DNA from: Sesamum alatum
Lineage: Eukaryota; Streptophyta; Magnoliopsida; Lamiales; Pedaliaceae
DNA: 64,000 nucleotides
NCBI GenBank assembly: GCA_034509735.1
Contig: JACGWO010000002.1
Location: 26,149,636 to 26,213,635, forward strand
Reading direction: 5' to 3'
Below the pieces are notes generated by a model. It had not been told where the DNA came from. It did not search any database and saw only the letters and a program-made list of their open reading frames with translations. Positions 21,591 through 33,488 of this stretch are shown here, one piece after another (position 1 is the first letter of the stretch; each line of letters opens with the position of its first letter). Both the position numbers and the translations under genes were made by a program.

Positions 21591-21958
21591 ACTAGGGGAA
21601 AGCTGCACTATTGTTGTGAACAAAAAAACTGCGCTCGTTGTTTCCCTGTCTCACGAGTCGTGGGGGGCGACAGTTTGAGGCATGATTTGGTTGATGGGTC
21701 GGGCCCAATACTGAGTAACATGGTTCGCTTGGAGTCCTCGAAACCATGTGAATAGGTGAGGCAAAATATCTTGGGAATCTCATTGGATGAGAATGATATT
21801 GAAAATCTCCCACGAGGTCTTCTTCATGTGAATCGTAAAAGCGGGGCATGGAGATTACGCTTGTGGAGGGTTAAAGACTAAAACACCAAGTCTTCAACTT
21901 GAATAATAATATTACCATCATCTACTAATTTCTGCTTTACATTTTCATTAATGTAGAT

Positions 21959-22800
21959 ATGTCTAAGAACCCATTAACCATGATTCTCGAGACTAACAAA
22001 TTCAACGGAACGAACTACTCGAACTGGCTGAGAAACCCTTAGGATTGTCCTCGGTTTCGAGAACCAATGCTACGTCTTGGACGAGCCGCCACCGAGCGAC
22101 TTACGGAGGGGTCCACGCCTGAAGAACGTTTTACGTTCGAGGAATGGCATGAGGACAACCAGAAAGTACGCAGTATCATACTAGCTTCGATGTCTAACGA
22201 CATCCAGAAGCAGTATGAGAGGCTGGACAACGTCTCCGCCATAATGCTCCGCATGAACGAGGTTTATGCGGTTCCGGATAGGCATATTAAATATGCCACC
22301 ACAAAAGCATTCTTTGGCACCAAGCTTGCTGAAGGAGCGTCCGTACAAAGTCATGGGGTCAAGACGCTCTCCCTAGTGGAAAAACTCGAGGACCTTAAAG
22401 CTTGGGCTTAACAATGACACGTACATTGACGTGATCCTCCAGTCGCTTCCTCCATCCTATGACCCGTTTGTTGTAAACTATAACATGAACGGACTTGAGA
22501 AGTCTATTCATGAGTTGATCAACATGCTGGTCTAATACGAGGCAAACGCCCACAAGTCGGTGCCGGCGGTATTGATAGGAGAGGCTTCGACCTCCAAAGC
22601 GAATGGTAAGAGGGCCGGACGCTGGAAGAGGAAGAAGGGCAAAGGGAAGACGGTTGCGGCCCCTGCTCGCGCTCCGGGCGTCCCTGTTGCTCCGATTGGA
22701 CCGAGCAAAGGGAAAGGGAAGGCCCATGGCTTTCAGCGGTCCAAGGCAAATGATGTCTGCATGCATTGCCAAGGGAAAGGGCATTGGAAGAGGGAGTGCC
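21959..22800 (+). pseudogene. gag: copia gag of element 3, frameshifted
   Basis: It starts MSKN, like elements 1 and 4. A one-base insertion near 22038 shifts the frame early, and the main capsid part is open from 22067. Another shift near 22405 and a stop near 22534 follow. A basic linker leads to the CCHC zinc knuckle CMHCQGKGHWKREC at about 22759-22800. Domain order is kept but it cannot be translated as one protein. Confidence 0.85.
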
Positions 22801-25800
22801 CACAACTCCTCTCCAACCCATGTATGTTTTGTGTTCAACAGTCTAATTGGATTATGACTGCAGAACACAAACGAAAACGTGATGATCATAATAACGCACG
22901 GATATGGCATGCGAGGTTAGGTCATATCTCTAAAGATAGGATAAGAAGGTTGGTGGACTCAAAGAGTCTAGAAATAGACGATTTGGACAACCTACCGACC
23001 TGCGAATCCTGTTGAAGGGAAAGATGACCAAGAAACCCTTTGTTGGACAAAGCATGCTAGCCAGTGGTCTGTTGGATTTGATCCATACGGATGTCTGTGG
23101 TGAAAGAAATCCGGTGGATCGTCCCGGGAATTGCGCGAGTGCGGAAGCGCGGTAAAAATAAATTTACAAAAATAAAAGGCATGCTTTTAATTTAAAGAAC
23201 ACGCTCAAGGGGTGTGCCCTTGAGGTTCCCGGGCGTTCGGTGTATCTCATGATCATAAAACAAATAAAGAAATCATGGAGGCCATAGAGTTGAAAAATTA
23301 AAGAGGGGACGAAAAATCTTAAACGAGACCTACCCGTTGTCGTTTTCGTCTTCAACTGCTACTCGCGTTGTTCTCCGTTTTGAACCAAGACCTCGTTCTT
23401 GAGATCCTCCAAATCGTGACACACGATCCACCCACGTATTCTTGCACGTCGTGCTAGCAACGAACAAGTATTATATTGGAGAGGATAGATCAACCACGCG
23501 TTATGAATTAACGGGATCGATCTTCCTTAGTTCAATTGTTCCAAGAACAAAAGAACAAGAAAATAATATTTTCTTGGTGAGAGAGAGAGAGAGAGGGGCG
23601 GACGAGAGAGGGGAGGAGAGAGTGTGTGTTGTGTGTGTGTTTTCAAGAATCATCAATCTCACAAATGTTGGAAGCTAGAGTTTTATATAGAGGAAGAGTT
23701 TAATCCTCTTTAAACTCAAACTCTTAAGTAACCTAATTTGACTAGGATTTTGACCTAGTCAAAGTCCTAGTCAAACTAGTGTTTGACCTAGTCAAACGAA
23801 TCCTAGCCTTCCATCTCCCCTTTCCATCTCAACCGTTGATTTTAATTTAATGGAATATTTAAATCCTATTAAATATTCCTAAAGGCTAAAAGAATAAATA
23901 TAATATTATAAATAAATATTATTATTTATTCTAAGCCCATTAAATCAACCCTTTTAATAAATCCTATTTATTAATTTAATTCTCTTTATCAAATAAAGGA
24001 ATTAATTTCTCCAAGAAAATATGGGACCCGATTAAATCTAATTTAATCATTCCTTTACTCCAATATTTAATTCCAAATTAAATACTAAGTGTGTGTGGAT
24101 AGTGTGTGACTCTTTAGGTTCACCATTCAGCTAGACTTGGTCGGATTCCTAGAATCCGTCCGTTACCATGGGTGGCCTCTAGCAACGGTCCATAGCACTA
24201 GAGACTAGGTGAAATATTCGGGGATGAACATTTAGGCTCTAACAGTACACTTGTCCTTCTGTCTTCGGTCTCATCACTTAGAGTCTAGGGCACGGAAAAA
24301 GCAGGTACCCATTTTGGACCTAAGTGTCGGTCTGTCCTTACTAAACGCCGCAAGGGAAACCTTTCCCTTCTGTTCAGTTTACTGTGGCCACAGATTTCAG
24401 GGACAAGACACAGAGCATACATGAGACTCAACTGTCAATGCCTTTTGACAGGAGAACAGATTCCTTTCTTGGAAACTACTGTCACTTTGTACACCCGAGC
24501 TGCACTAGACATGGCTTATGACTACTCAAGAGTATTTTTGGCAATCTCTCACCATATCTAAGATACGGACCTAATGCACAGGTAAACTCAGCAGTTCCTC
24601 AAGTCAAAGGACTTGGCCTGTACCGTTGGAACTGGGAATACACGTCATACCTTGCTGACCATACTCAAAGGTCCTCCGTAAGACGGTTCCCGCGAGTCAC
24701 CTCAGTCTGCTGCTTCCTAGCACGCTGACCCAACTAACACTGCTTAGACGACCTTCGTCACCTGTCGATGAAATACGACAGCAGATGCTTAGTGCAAGTC
24801 TCAAAGGGAATCCCGGTACCCATTTTCAGGATTCCTTGACTTGGAGATTTCCGGACTGATTCGGTAAGACTGATTTCATGGATCTACCTCCAAGCGTAGT
24901 CCCAGTCCCCGAAATCATTTCTCAGTCCGTGGGCTTTGTTTGCGTAGTGAACAGAAATGTAAATGCAGATAAGTGAACATAAACAAAGTATTGCCATATG
25001 AATTTTCACTCCTTTATTCATAAATGTTTTATCAAATACCAAAGAATTGTCTAGACATAGGTTACATATTCCTGCCAAAATTGGCTTACATGGTCACCTA
25101 TTCTAACATGTGGCCCATTAAGTACTCAGGCTAAAGGTGGGTACTCGTACTTCATAACCTTTACCGATGATCACTCACGGTATGGTTATGTTTACCTGAT
25201 GAGGTACAAGTCTGAAACCTTTGGAAGGTTTAAGGAATATAGACTTGAAGTAGAGAACCAAACCGGTCGAAAAGATCAAAGCCCTTCAGTCGGACCGAGG
25301 TGGAGAGTATTTAAGTGGTGAGTTTACTGATTATCTAAAAAGAGAATGGGATTTCTCTCAGTGGACCCCTCTCCTGGAACACCACAAACTTAATGGTGTG
25401 TCTGAAAGGAGGAATCGGACCTTGTTGGACATGGTTCGATCCATGATGAGTTTTACCGAACTTCCCCTTTCCTTCTGGGGATACGCTTTTGAGACGATGG
25501 CCAAAGTTTTGAACTTGGCGCCATCTAAGACGGTATCCCAGACGCCATATGAGATATGGCATGGCAAACCTGCCTCCTACAAATACTTGAAAGTGTGGGG
25601 TTGCCCCGCATATGTCAAGAGATTAGTGGGAGATAAACTGGACTCAAGGTCTAGTTTATGCAGGTTCATCGGCTATTCGAAAGAAACTACGGGGTATTAT
25701 TTCTATGATCCCTCCGAGCAAAAGGTTTTTGTCTCGCGAAACGCAGTGTTCTTGGAAAAGGGTTTTCCATCGGATAGTCAACGCGATAAGGTGCTCCTTG

Positions 25801-27502
25801 AGGAATCAAGTGAGGCACCCCATGAGGCGGCAGTGACATCTGAGCCAGTAGTGCCCACTGATATTATTCCAGTCCTCCGTAGGTCGGCCATAGTATCCCA
25901 TGCACCTGATAGGTATGGATTTCTGGGCCTGACCGGTCAATTGGATAATGATCCAAAGACATACGGAGAAGCGATGTCGGACATCGACGGACAAGTGGCT
26001 TGAGGCCATGAAATCTGAGATGGACTCGATGGGTACAAACAAGGTTTGGACCTAGTAGATCCACCTAAAGGGGTTAAACCCGTAGGGTGTAAATGGGTCT
26101 ACAAACATAAGCTTGGAGCTGACGGGGGAGGTTATAACCTTCAAAGCCAGGCTTATGGCGAAAGGTTACACTCAACGACCCGGGGTCGATTTTGAGGAAA
26201 CCTATTCGCCCGTAGCAATGGCCAAGTCCATTCGGATACTGCTTGCCATAAGCAGCATGGTATGGCTATGAAATATGGCAGATGGACGTGAAAACGGCCT
26301 TCCTCAACGGTTTTGTAGAGGAAGAGATCTATATGGATCAGCCGGAAGGTTTCACAACTGTTGGAGAAGAGCAGAAGGTCTGTCGTCTCTAAAAGGTCCA
26401 TCTATGGCCTCAAACAAGCTTCCGAAGCTGCAACATACGTTCTGATGAAGTCATACGGGGATATGATTTCATCAAGAACGAGTCCGATCCTTGTGTATAC
26501 AAGAAGATCAGTGGGAGCTCAGTTTGCGTTTCTGGTGCTTTACGTGGATGACATCTTGCTCATTGGGAAATGATGCTAAGATGTTAGGTACCACTAAAGC
26601 TTGGTTGTCAACGCAATTCTCCATGAAGGAAACTGGGCGAGGCATCCTACATCCTTGGCATCAAGATCTACAGGGATAGATCTAGAAGGATTGTTAGGAA
26701 TGCTCAGTCCTCGTATATTGATAAAGTCTTGAAGAGATTCAAGATGGAGAACTCAAAACGAGGATTCCTTCCTATTGAGGCATGGAATTAAGTTATCCAA
26801 GAAGCAGTCTCCTAAGACTGATGAGGAGCTTAAACGGATGTTGGACATCCCCTATGCTTCAGCCGTAGGCAGCATACAGTATGTTGTTTAGTGCACTAGA
26901 CCTAATGTGTCTTTCGCTTTGAGCGTAACAAGTCGATATCAGTCGTGTGTGCCGAAAGAGGCGCACTGGGAGCACAGTCAAGACTATCCTGAAGTACCTG
27001 AAAAAGACTAAAAGACATATTCTTGATCTACGGCGGTGGAGAGTTGATACTGGAAAGCTATAGCGACCCTAGCTTCCAGACGGATGACGATCATGTCAAG
27101 TCTCAGTTTGGTTTTGTATTTAGACTAAATGGTGGCGTGGTTACTTGGAAGAGTTCCAAGTAGGCTACCACGACGGACTCCACTATAGAGTTTTGAATAC
27201 ATAGCGGCTTTAGAAGCTGTTAAGGAGTGGTTTGGTTGATGAGCTACATCCAAGGGTTGGATGTAGTACCTAGCATTGCTAAGCCTATAATTATCTTTTA
27301 TGATAACAACGGAGCGATAGCGCTAGCAAAAGGAACTGAGATCTCATCACGATCCAAGCATATTCTTAGACGCTACCATCTGCATAGAGAGATGGATAGC
27401 AGGAGTGACGTTCGGTTGGACCGAGTCAGCTCCGCAGAAAACATAGAAGATCCACTTGCTAAGCCCATGTCGCAAGTTGCCCATACTCACCATCTGAAAT
27501 AA
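22801..27502 (+). pseudogene. pol: copia pol of element 3, protease lost, split by solo LTR
   Basis: The zinc knuckle runs almost directly into the integrase N-terminus (WHARLGHI at about 22904), so the protease and about 0.4 kb found in element 1 are deleted. The integrase frame ends within 'HTDVCG' at 23100, where the reverse solo LTR is inserted, and resumes at 25109. The integrase C-terminal part is open in 25398-26003. From about 26030 to 27250, single-base indels break RT and RNase H every 50-150 bases, although YVDD is still readable near 26542. The last piece (27227-27502) ends at the expected stop region. Confidence 0.87.
23101..25108 (-). repeat. Solo copia LTR (group A, reversed), TSD TGTGG
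   Basis: 2008 bp, starting TGAAAG and ending TTCTAACA on the plus strand, so the LTR points left. It is flanked by perfect TGTGG repeats (23096-23100 and 25109-25113). It interrupts the integrase of element 3 beside its first catalytic Asp. Its U5 hairpin stem is CTCAAGGG/CCCTTGAG with loop CACAC. Confidence 0.94.
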
Positions 27503-27534
27503 GAGGTTTTTGAGGTCAATGGTGATTGGCTTTT

Positions 27535-27550
27535 AGGTCAAGTGGGAGAT
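27535..27550 (+). promoter_or_regulatory. Polypurine tract of element 3
   Basis: AAGTGGGAGA lies just before the LTR, identical to element 1. Confidence 0.78.
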
Positions 27551-29805
27551 TGTTAGAATAGGTGACCAGAAAGGCCAATAGGTTTGGCAATTTTGTAACC
27601 TATTCGACAATGTAGATGTAATATTATTATGTCATGAATAAGATGAGTGTTCGTCTACCAATTGTACCTTCTTTGTTGCGCTCATCTTACATTTGTTAAA
27701 ACGCGGTTTAACTTATATCGCAACAAAGCCCACAGACCATGGATAACAACTCGTGCAGTGGGCCACGCATTGGATGGTGGTCATGAAACCAACTGATTAA
27801 GAGTTGGGTCTGGAACGTTCCAAGTCGAGGACCTCGAGACAGGGCATCGAGAGTCCCTATTGAGACTTGCGTCAAGATTCTGTGTGTCATTGGCATGAAT
27901 TGTCGTGTTTCATCGGCGCAGGCGTGGGACGCCTACACGATCTATGGATGGGTTGGTCGACTGGGGTAGAGCCGAACTGGACTGACTCACGGGGATCATC
28001 ATATGGAAGCTCTTGGAGTCTTTGTCGGTATGCATTGGTTTTCCCCCAAAGGGGTTCCGATAGTACGGGAGTAATCCTCAGACTTTGAGGATCACAGCAG
28101 TCGCGTGCACAGGACGGCCTGTATATTGGATCTGGCGAGAGGTGATCATTCTGTAAGATGATCATCATAAGCCTTGTCCGGTGCAGTCGGAATGCTGTAG
28201 CAAGGAACGGTGGATTCCAAGAAGAGGATCCGTCCCCTGTCAGTATGTGACAGAGGTATCTCCTATGCACTCGGAGACACGTTCATGTTGTTTGAAGCTG
28301 TGGCCACAGTGGTTGGTCGAACAGGGAATGGTTTCTGTGTCGACGCAATGAAGCATACGTGGTCTCGAGTATTAAGCATAGTGCCTAGTCAAGGATGGGA
28401 ACCGACGCCCAATTCCATACCCCTAGACTAAGGCCGGGAGACGGTAGACGGTAGATGGAAGGATCGTACCCGTACGGAATCGGAGCCTAAATGTTCACGC
28501 CAATTCACCTAGTCTCTAGTGCCATAGACCGTTGCTAGACGGCCACCCATGGTAACGGGCCCTTGTGGGACACGGGCTCAAGTCTAGCTGAGGGTGAACC
28601 TAAAGGGTCACACACAAATCACCGAGGAGGTTGAGAAATCAACTTGGAGTCAATCTCGAAGGATAAAATAAGTAATTGGATTACTTAAAGGAAAGTCCAT
28701 TGGATGGACGGGCCGATATTGTATCGGGCCTTCGTTTAATCGGTAAATTGGATTTTCGATTAAATATGAAAAGTTGAGATGTTGAGACGTTGGATCTTTT
28801 AATTGGATTAAAAGATCAACGGAAATAATTTAAATGGGCATTGCATTGGATTTAATGCTGGGTTCGTCGTAATTGGATTACGATAAGACCCGGTCCGTTA
28901 AATTATACCCGAGAGGAGAAATAATTCCTATTTTGGAATAGGAAGAAGTTGGACTTCTTCCCTTAATTAAACATGGCCGACATGCTCCCTTGGAGGAAGC
29001 AAAATCAGCCATATTTCATGCTAGGTGGTATGTTGACTTATCTCTTTTGGAAAGAGACAAATCAACTCCATTGAAGCTCTTCCTTTTGGTATGATTGATC
29101 ATACCATAAATTTTGATAGGCTTGATTGATGAATTGATGGTGATTGATTGGAATGAATCTAGACATCCTTGGATGAACCTAAGACACATTCCAATAATCA
29201 CATTAATTATGTATGTATATTAGAATATACAACACCAAGCATAAGTGATTCATTATTCTTCTTTTCTAGGAAAAAGAGAAGACAAAAATTCCTCTCCTAT
29301 CTCTCAACTCTTGGCCTCTCTCCCTCTCTCACGCTTGTGTTCTTCACTTGATTTTGAATCATGAAGAAAGAACAAAGTAAGTTTAACAGAGCACTAATTC
29401 ATACTGTTCTTTTCTCTTTAAACCGATTCCTTCTTAAACCCGTTCTTTTCTAGCAAGAAGAACGTGTGTTTCTTCCGGTTGGTGTGGATCACCTTTGGAG
29501 AATCCATACGTTTGGATTTCATGAGCATTCCGGAGAAGGAACAGCGCAAGTAGCGGGAGCATACGCTAAACAATCAAAGGTAAAAGTCTCCTTACGCTTT
29601 GATTGATTTATTATATTATATATCTATGCCCTATGTGTTTAAATATATATTTTCAATATTTACACATTTTATATCGAACGCCCAGTTGAGCACCCAAGGG
29701 TACACCCCTTGGGATTCGTTTATTTTAAATTAGATTTTAAATTTACGCACTTTTCTCGCTTTCTCACTTCCGCTCGCGCTCCCGGGCGGATCCGCTTGTC
29801 CTTCA
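27551..29805 (+). repeat. 3' LTR of element 3 (group B, 2255 bp)
   Basis: It runs TGTTAGAATAGGTGACCAG to CCTTCA. It matches 59836-62065 and the reversed copies at 50838 and 55334. The U5 hairpin is CCCAAGGG/CCCTTGGG with loop TACAC (29693-29713). It contains part of an LTR reading frame (28210-28431) that is longer in other copies. Confidence 0.92.
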
Positions 29806-29954
29806 TCATTGATACTACTTCATGTGTGGGGACAGACTGCAATCAAGGAAATTTATTAGGAAAAGGGAATAATATTAGAAAGGGTAGTTTTAGAATTTCA
29901 GACTTTAATTGTAAATCAGAATGTAATTGGGATATTTGGCAGGTTTCATGTTAA

Positions 29955-30253
29955 ACCTCGTTTACTTTGTGTTATTGGATTACTAGATGATATAATAAAT
30001 TAAAATTAAATATATGATAAAAAAATTAAAATTAAATATAGTTAGTTTACTTAGGTTAATTATAGTGATTGGTTTGGTAAGTAACGCATCCCACCTAAAT
30101 TGATTAAATAGTATATCAGTGCCGAGCCTGATGTTCAAGTCCGAGGACCCATCCAAGCAAGTAAACGGGTGACTTCGTGGATTGGACTGGTTATCTGGCC
30201 CAATCCAAAAAAATAAATGAGAATCAGTCCAATTCAAAAAAATAAACGAGGCC
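29955..30253. mobile_element. Tourist-like MITE (PIF/Harbinger type)
   Basis: About 300 bp with short inverted ends: ACCTCGTTTA at the left and TAAACGAGGC(C) at the right, next to TAA/TTA trinucleotides. Such ends and a 3-bp TTA/TAA target fit PIF/Harbinger MITEs. It has no coding capacity. The left end has decayed slightly, so the exact border is uncertain. Confidence 0.6.
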
Positions 30254-30998
30254 TAAATATATTTAATATGTAATAGTTTTTAAGTTTTTACATAAGGTTT
30301 TGAAAAAAGATAAGGTTGGCGACAGAACAAATTAAACGATAATTTTAATTTTGTCACTAATTATATGTACCAAGTAACCTTACTTTTTACTTTGTCGCAA
30401 TGATGAGTTTTTATAATTTTAATAGTAATTATTTTGTAAAAGTTGCTACTAGTAAGAGCAAGTGACGAAAAAGTTTGTTACTGAAAATAATTATGTGACA
30501 TGTATAGTAAACGACTCCATGCAACAAAACAATTGTGGTCATTACATATTGTATTGTTACTATGAATGCAATACTAATTGTTTTACGGAGACAATTTTGT
30601 ACATAATTTTTATTACTAATAATTAGATCATGATAAGATTAAGATTATTGTATTTAATGCATATTCTTAGTAATAACTTAAACTTATTATTTAATATTTC
30701 ACGATTAATATTTATTTTTATTGTAGTGGTATTGCTCTTTTTAGAATTTGGTGCAGCACCAAATTAACAAAGTCAAAATAATATATAACCCAATGTATTC
30801 TTTTAATTATTTTAATGCTCTCCAATGATTGGACGTAATAAATTATATTTGACAAATCATGAATACATGAAAATTTATGAAAAACAATAAATACTGGATA
30901 CAAAATTTATATGGTTTGAAAAATTCTTCTATATTCACACTTGTTCAAAATTGGTTTTTGATAGTATAGTTTCATATAAGTAATGTTAAAATACTACT
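30254..30998. other. AT-rich DNA with a CACTA-like end
   Basis: No gene is seen. At 30723-30728 the sequence reads GTAGTG after TTTTTATT, the mirror of a CACTACAA transposon end. The DNA before it contains short motifs such as GACGAAAAAG and GCAACAAAAC that resemble CACTA subterminal repeats. No opposite end was found, so at most this is one truncated end. Confidence 0.35.
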
Positions 30999-31007
30999 CA
31001 TCAACTA

Positions 31008-32415
31008 GGGTAAACATTATTTTTGGTCCCTAAATTATGTCACTTATCCACTTTTGGTCCCTCATGTATGCTACTCATCAGATTTGGTCCCTCAACTTTA
31101 ATAATTTCATCAGATTTGGTTCCTCAATTAATTTTTCTGTTAAAACTAACGGATTTTTTTTTGTTAGAAAAAAAATGAATTTGTGACCAAGTGGGGTTTG
31201 AACTTGGGTCACAAGTTTAACAAAACCAACTTATTACCACTGAGCCAAGTCAATCACTTAATATTTTGTTCACCCAAAAATTACTTATTGTTATGAAATT
31301 ATTGCTGAAAATATTGAGAATTACTGACATTGTTGCTGAAATTGTTGCTGAAAGTGCTGAGAAATTGTTGGGAACTTGCTGTTAATTGTTGGGAAATTAT
31401 TGACAATTTTTACGATTTGCTAAGAATTGTTGCGAAATTATTGTTGAATCAGAAAATTTTGAATCTAAAGATTATCTTTATGTGTTGTTGTCTAGACATG
31501 CAAATTCAAGTGTATTCAAATCTTGAAGAGCTTGATCCTGATGTTGATTTTTCATTTTGGATGAGGGTACAAACACAGAGGGGTTGGATAATGATCAGAA
31601 ACATTGATTTCTTCTGATAATGAAGAATTTAATGATAGTGATTATGATATGGAGGAGGATGATAGACTGTTTGAAAAATTTGTTGATCCAGATGTTGAAT
31701 TTAGTGGGTGTATGACGGGAAAATCAGTAGATAATTCTGAGATACAAGAGATATGTGTAGCTGAACATGAAGAAGAATGAGATGATAGTGGGGAATTCGA
31801 GAGCCTAATGGGGTCCGATGAAGAATTGCATGAAAGTTATTCAAAGTACAATTCTAAAACAAACAACAAGAATCATGATTTGAAACTAGGACTGGTCTTC
31901 AGTTCCAAGGATGAAGCTAAACTAGGACTTATGTATTGTTTATGACTTTTATGACATTGTTTGGGATTTTTATGACTTGTGTATTTTTGTTGAGTTTTTT
32001 AGAATTAGTCTTGTGGAATTTTTATGATTTTTGTATTCGATTTGTTGTTTGGGGCTAATACAGGACTTTAGAAATGTTTTGTAAAATTTGAGAGGCTTAA
32101 AAATCAAGAAAAAAACTTGGGGTTGCTATAGATAAGTTGTAAATACGTAAAATTTCGGTTAATAAAAACTTATGCAATCGACTTGCCCTAGTGGTAATAG
32201 GTTTGGTTTTGTTAACTTGTGACCCAAGTTAAAACCCCTTTGGTCACAAATTCATTTTATTTTTTTAAAAGTCCGTTAGTTTTAACAGAAAAATTAACGG
32301 AGGAACCAAATCTAATGAAATTATTAAAGTTGAGGAACCAAATTTGATGAGTAGGATACATGACGGACCAAAATGAATAAGTGACATAGTTTAGGACCAA
32401 AAATAATGTTTATCC
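31008..32415. mobile_element. Non-autonomous MULE with long inverted repeats
   Basis: A 1408-bp element with terminal inverted repeats of roughly 250 bp: GGGTAAACATTATTTTTGG at the left, and GGATAAACATTATTTTTGG when the right end is reverse-complemented. The flanks CATCAACTA (30999-31007) and TATCAATTA (32416-32424) form a 9-bp target duplication with two transitions. That size fits Mutator-like elements. It lies in what would be intron 2 of the TIP remnant. Confidence 0.85.
31498..31945 (+). pseudogene. MULE transposase N-terminal remnant
   Basis: A frame with acidic repeats (DPDVDF, then EEFNDSDYDMEEDDR after a frame change near 31612) leads to LGLVFSSKDEAK, which resembles the start of the MuDR-type DNA-binding region. 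A stop at 31778-31780 and the lack of a DDE core or zinc finger show that it is a leftover. Confidence 0.5.
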
Positions 32416-32703
32416 TATCAATTATTTATATTAGAACACTTATCGTAAAATTACAAATTTAGCCGTAATATGATAAGTATATGAGCGACGAAAAAATTGG
32501 TGTTTATTTTAAGGTAATAAATTAACATACTTCACTTTTTTCACGACTTCATAGGAAAATCGAATATAAAAAATCAAATTACATTACCTTATTAATTCAC
32601 AAAATATTTAATTTGAAATAAGCTAATTGGAAATATCATTAATGTTTGAAGTTTGAAAATATACATATATACATATAGGAGAGAGAGAGAGAGAGAGAGA
32701 TAC

Positions 32704-32954
32704 CAAGCCACCGGTGATGAATTGGAGGAGGAGAGAAGCGACGATGGAGACAAGGCACTGAGCAATCCAATAGAAGAGGCCAGTGAGGATGGTGTTGTTG
32801 CTGCCGATGGCCAGTCCGAAGGTCACGGCGGGGTTCAAATGGCCGCCGGAGATGTTGGCCGCCATTGACACCCCGACGAAAAGGGCGAATGCATGGGCCA
32901 CCGCCATCGCCACCAGGCCCAGTGGATCGAGAGCCGCGTCAGAGGTCAGCTTGT
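32704..32954 (-). pseudogene. TIP2 remnant, exon 2
   Basis: 251 bp, open throughout. It contains LTSDAALDP, the helix-2 block [11 protein letters not shown] with the His expected in the TIP2 selectivity filter, and [16 protein letters not shown] with the first NPA. A CT/GA microsatellite follows directly in the intron (32680-32700). Confidence 0.9.
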
Positions 32955-33103
32955 CTGCATTGTGAAACACCACGTTGAAATCAAAATTAGAAGGGCCTAT
33001 AGTTGAGAAAATATGAATTATCTGAAATATTCTTACTTATATGTTTTTGGGAAAATGCTTTTTTTGTTCCCGTAAGATTAGGGCATTATTTGTTTTGGTA
33101 CCA

Positions 33104-33237
33104 CAACTTAGGTAGATGGTTATTTTAGTCCCATAAAATACGTTTTTCAGTATTTTTGGGTCCAACACATGACATTTTGGGACAAAAAAACTGAAAAATG
33201 TGTTTTATGGGACTAAAACTTCCATCTACCTAAGTTG
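33104..33237. repeat. Hairpin MITE-like repeat in TIP intron 1
   Basis: The left arm 33104-33150 and right arm 33191-33237 are inverted copies of about 47 bp (CAACTTAGGTAGATGG with CCATCTACCTAAGTTG), separated by 40 bp. Phrases such as TTTTAGTCCCATAAAA recur in the neighbouring DNA up to 33295. It resembles a palindromic MITE core, but no target duplication was established. Confidence 0.55.
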
Positions 33238-33488
33238 CACATGCTTTTTTGAGATAAAAAATTGTCATGTGTTTTATGGGACTAAAACAATATTTTCTTT
33301 TTATATTAGTATAGATAAAATAGTTTTTTTGTTTTAAATTTCTTTCTATTTTAATCTGATGTGTTGTTTATAACTTTTATTCCTTTTATAATTTAATTTT
33401 TATTATATACACGTGGAATAATGTGCGTATAAATAGATAAAACGTATTAGGTAGAGTTAAGGAATGAAAGAAGACTTACTGTAAGCAA

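Larger units (their letters stand above)
20213..21958 (+). other. Element 3 leader, possible intron
   Basis: This 1.75-kb untranslated leader is homologous to 1-1558 and 62080-63893. GTAAGG at 20223 fits a splice donor. TTTTCATTAATGTAG, ending at 21956, fits an acceptor, with a CTAAT branch-like motif before it, and gag starts two bases later. It also carries a GC-rich block (20444-20598), the covarying hairpin (21557-21590) and the second palindrome (21652-21662). A deletion near 21868 removes the TATA-like box found in elements 1 and 4. Confidence 0.7.
20038..29805 (+). mobile_element. Ty1/copia element 3, decayed, hosting a solo LTR
   Basis: The order is a 161-bp stub of 5' LTR, primer site, 1.75-kb leader, gag, zinc knuckle, integrase, RT, RNase H, polypurine tract and a full group B 3' LTR. 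The protease segment is missing. A group A solo LTR in reverse orientation splits integrase (23101-25108). Reading frames are broken throughout. The 5' LTR has lost its first 2 kb, so no target duplication can be shown. Confidence 0.9.

Noticed and set aside
22395..22910. Minus-strand frame of 171 codons
   Set aside because: It is the antisense shadow of the gag and zinc-knuckle region of element 3.
24884..25078. Short minus-strand frame in the solo LTR
   Set aside because: It is non-coding LTR sequence; the frame is not kept in other LTR copies.
29806..29954. Possible target duplication TCATT for element 3
   Set aside because: The 5' LTR is truncated, so there is no left flank to compare.
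32653..32868. Plus-strand frame with Arg/Glu repeats
   Set aside because: It reads a GA microsatellite and the antisense of TIP exon 2.
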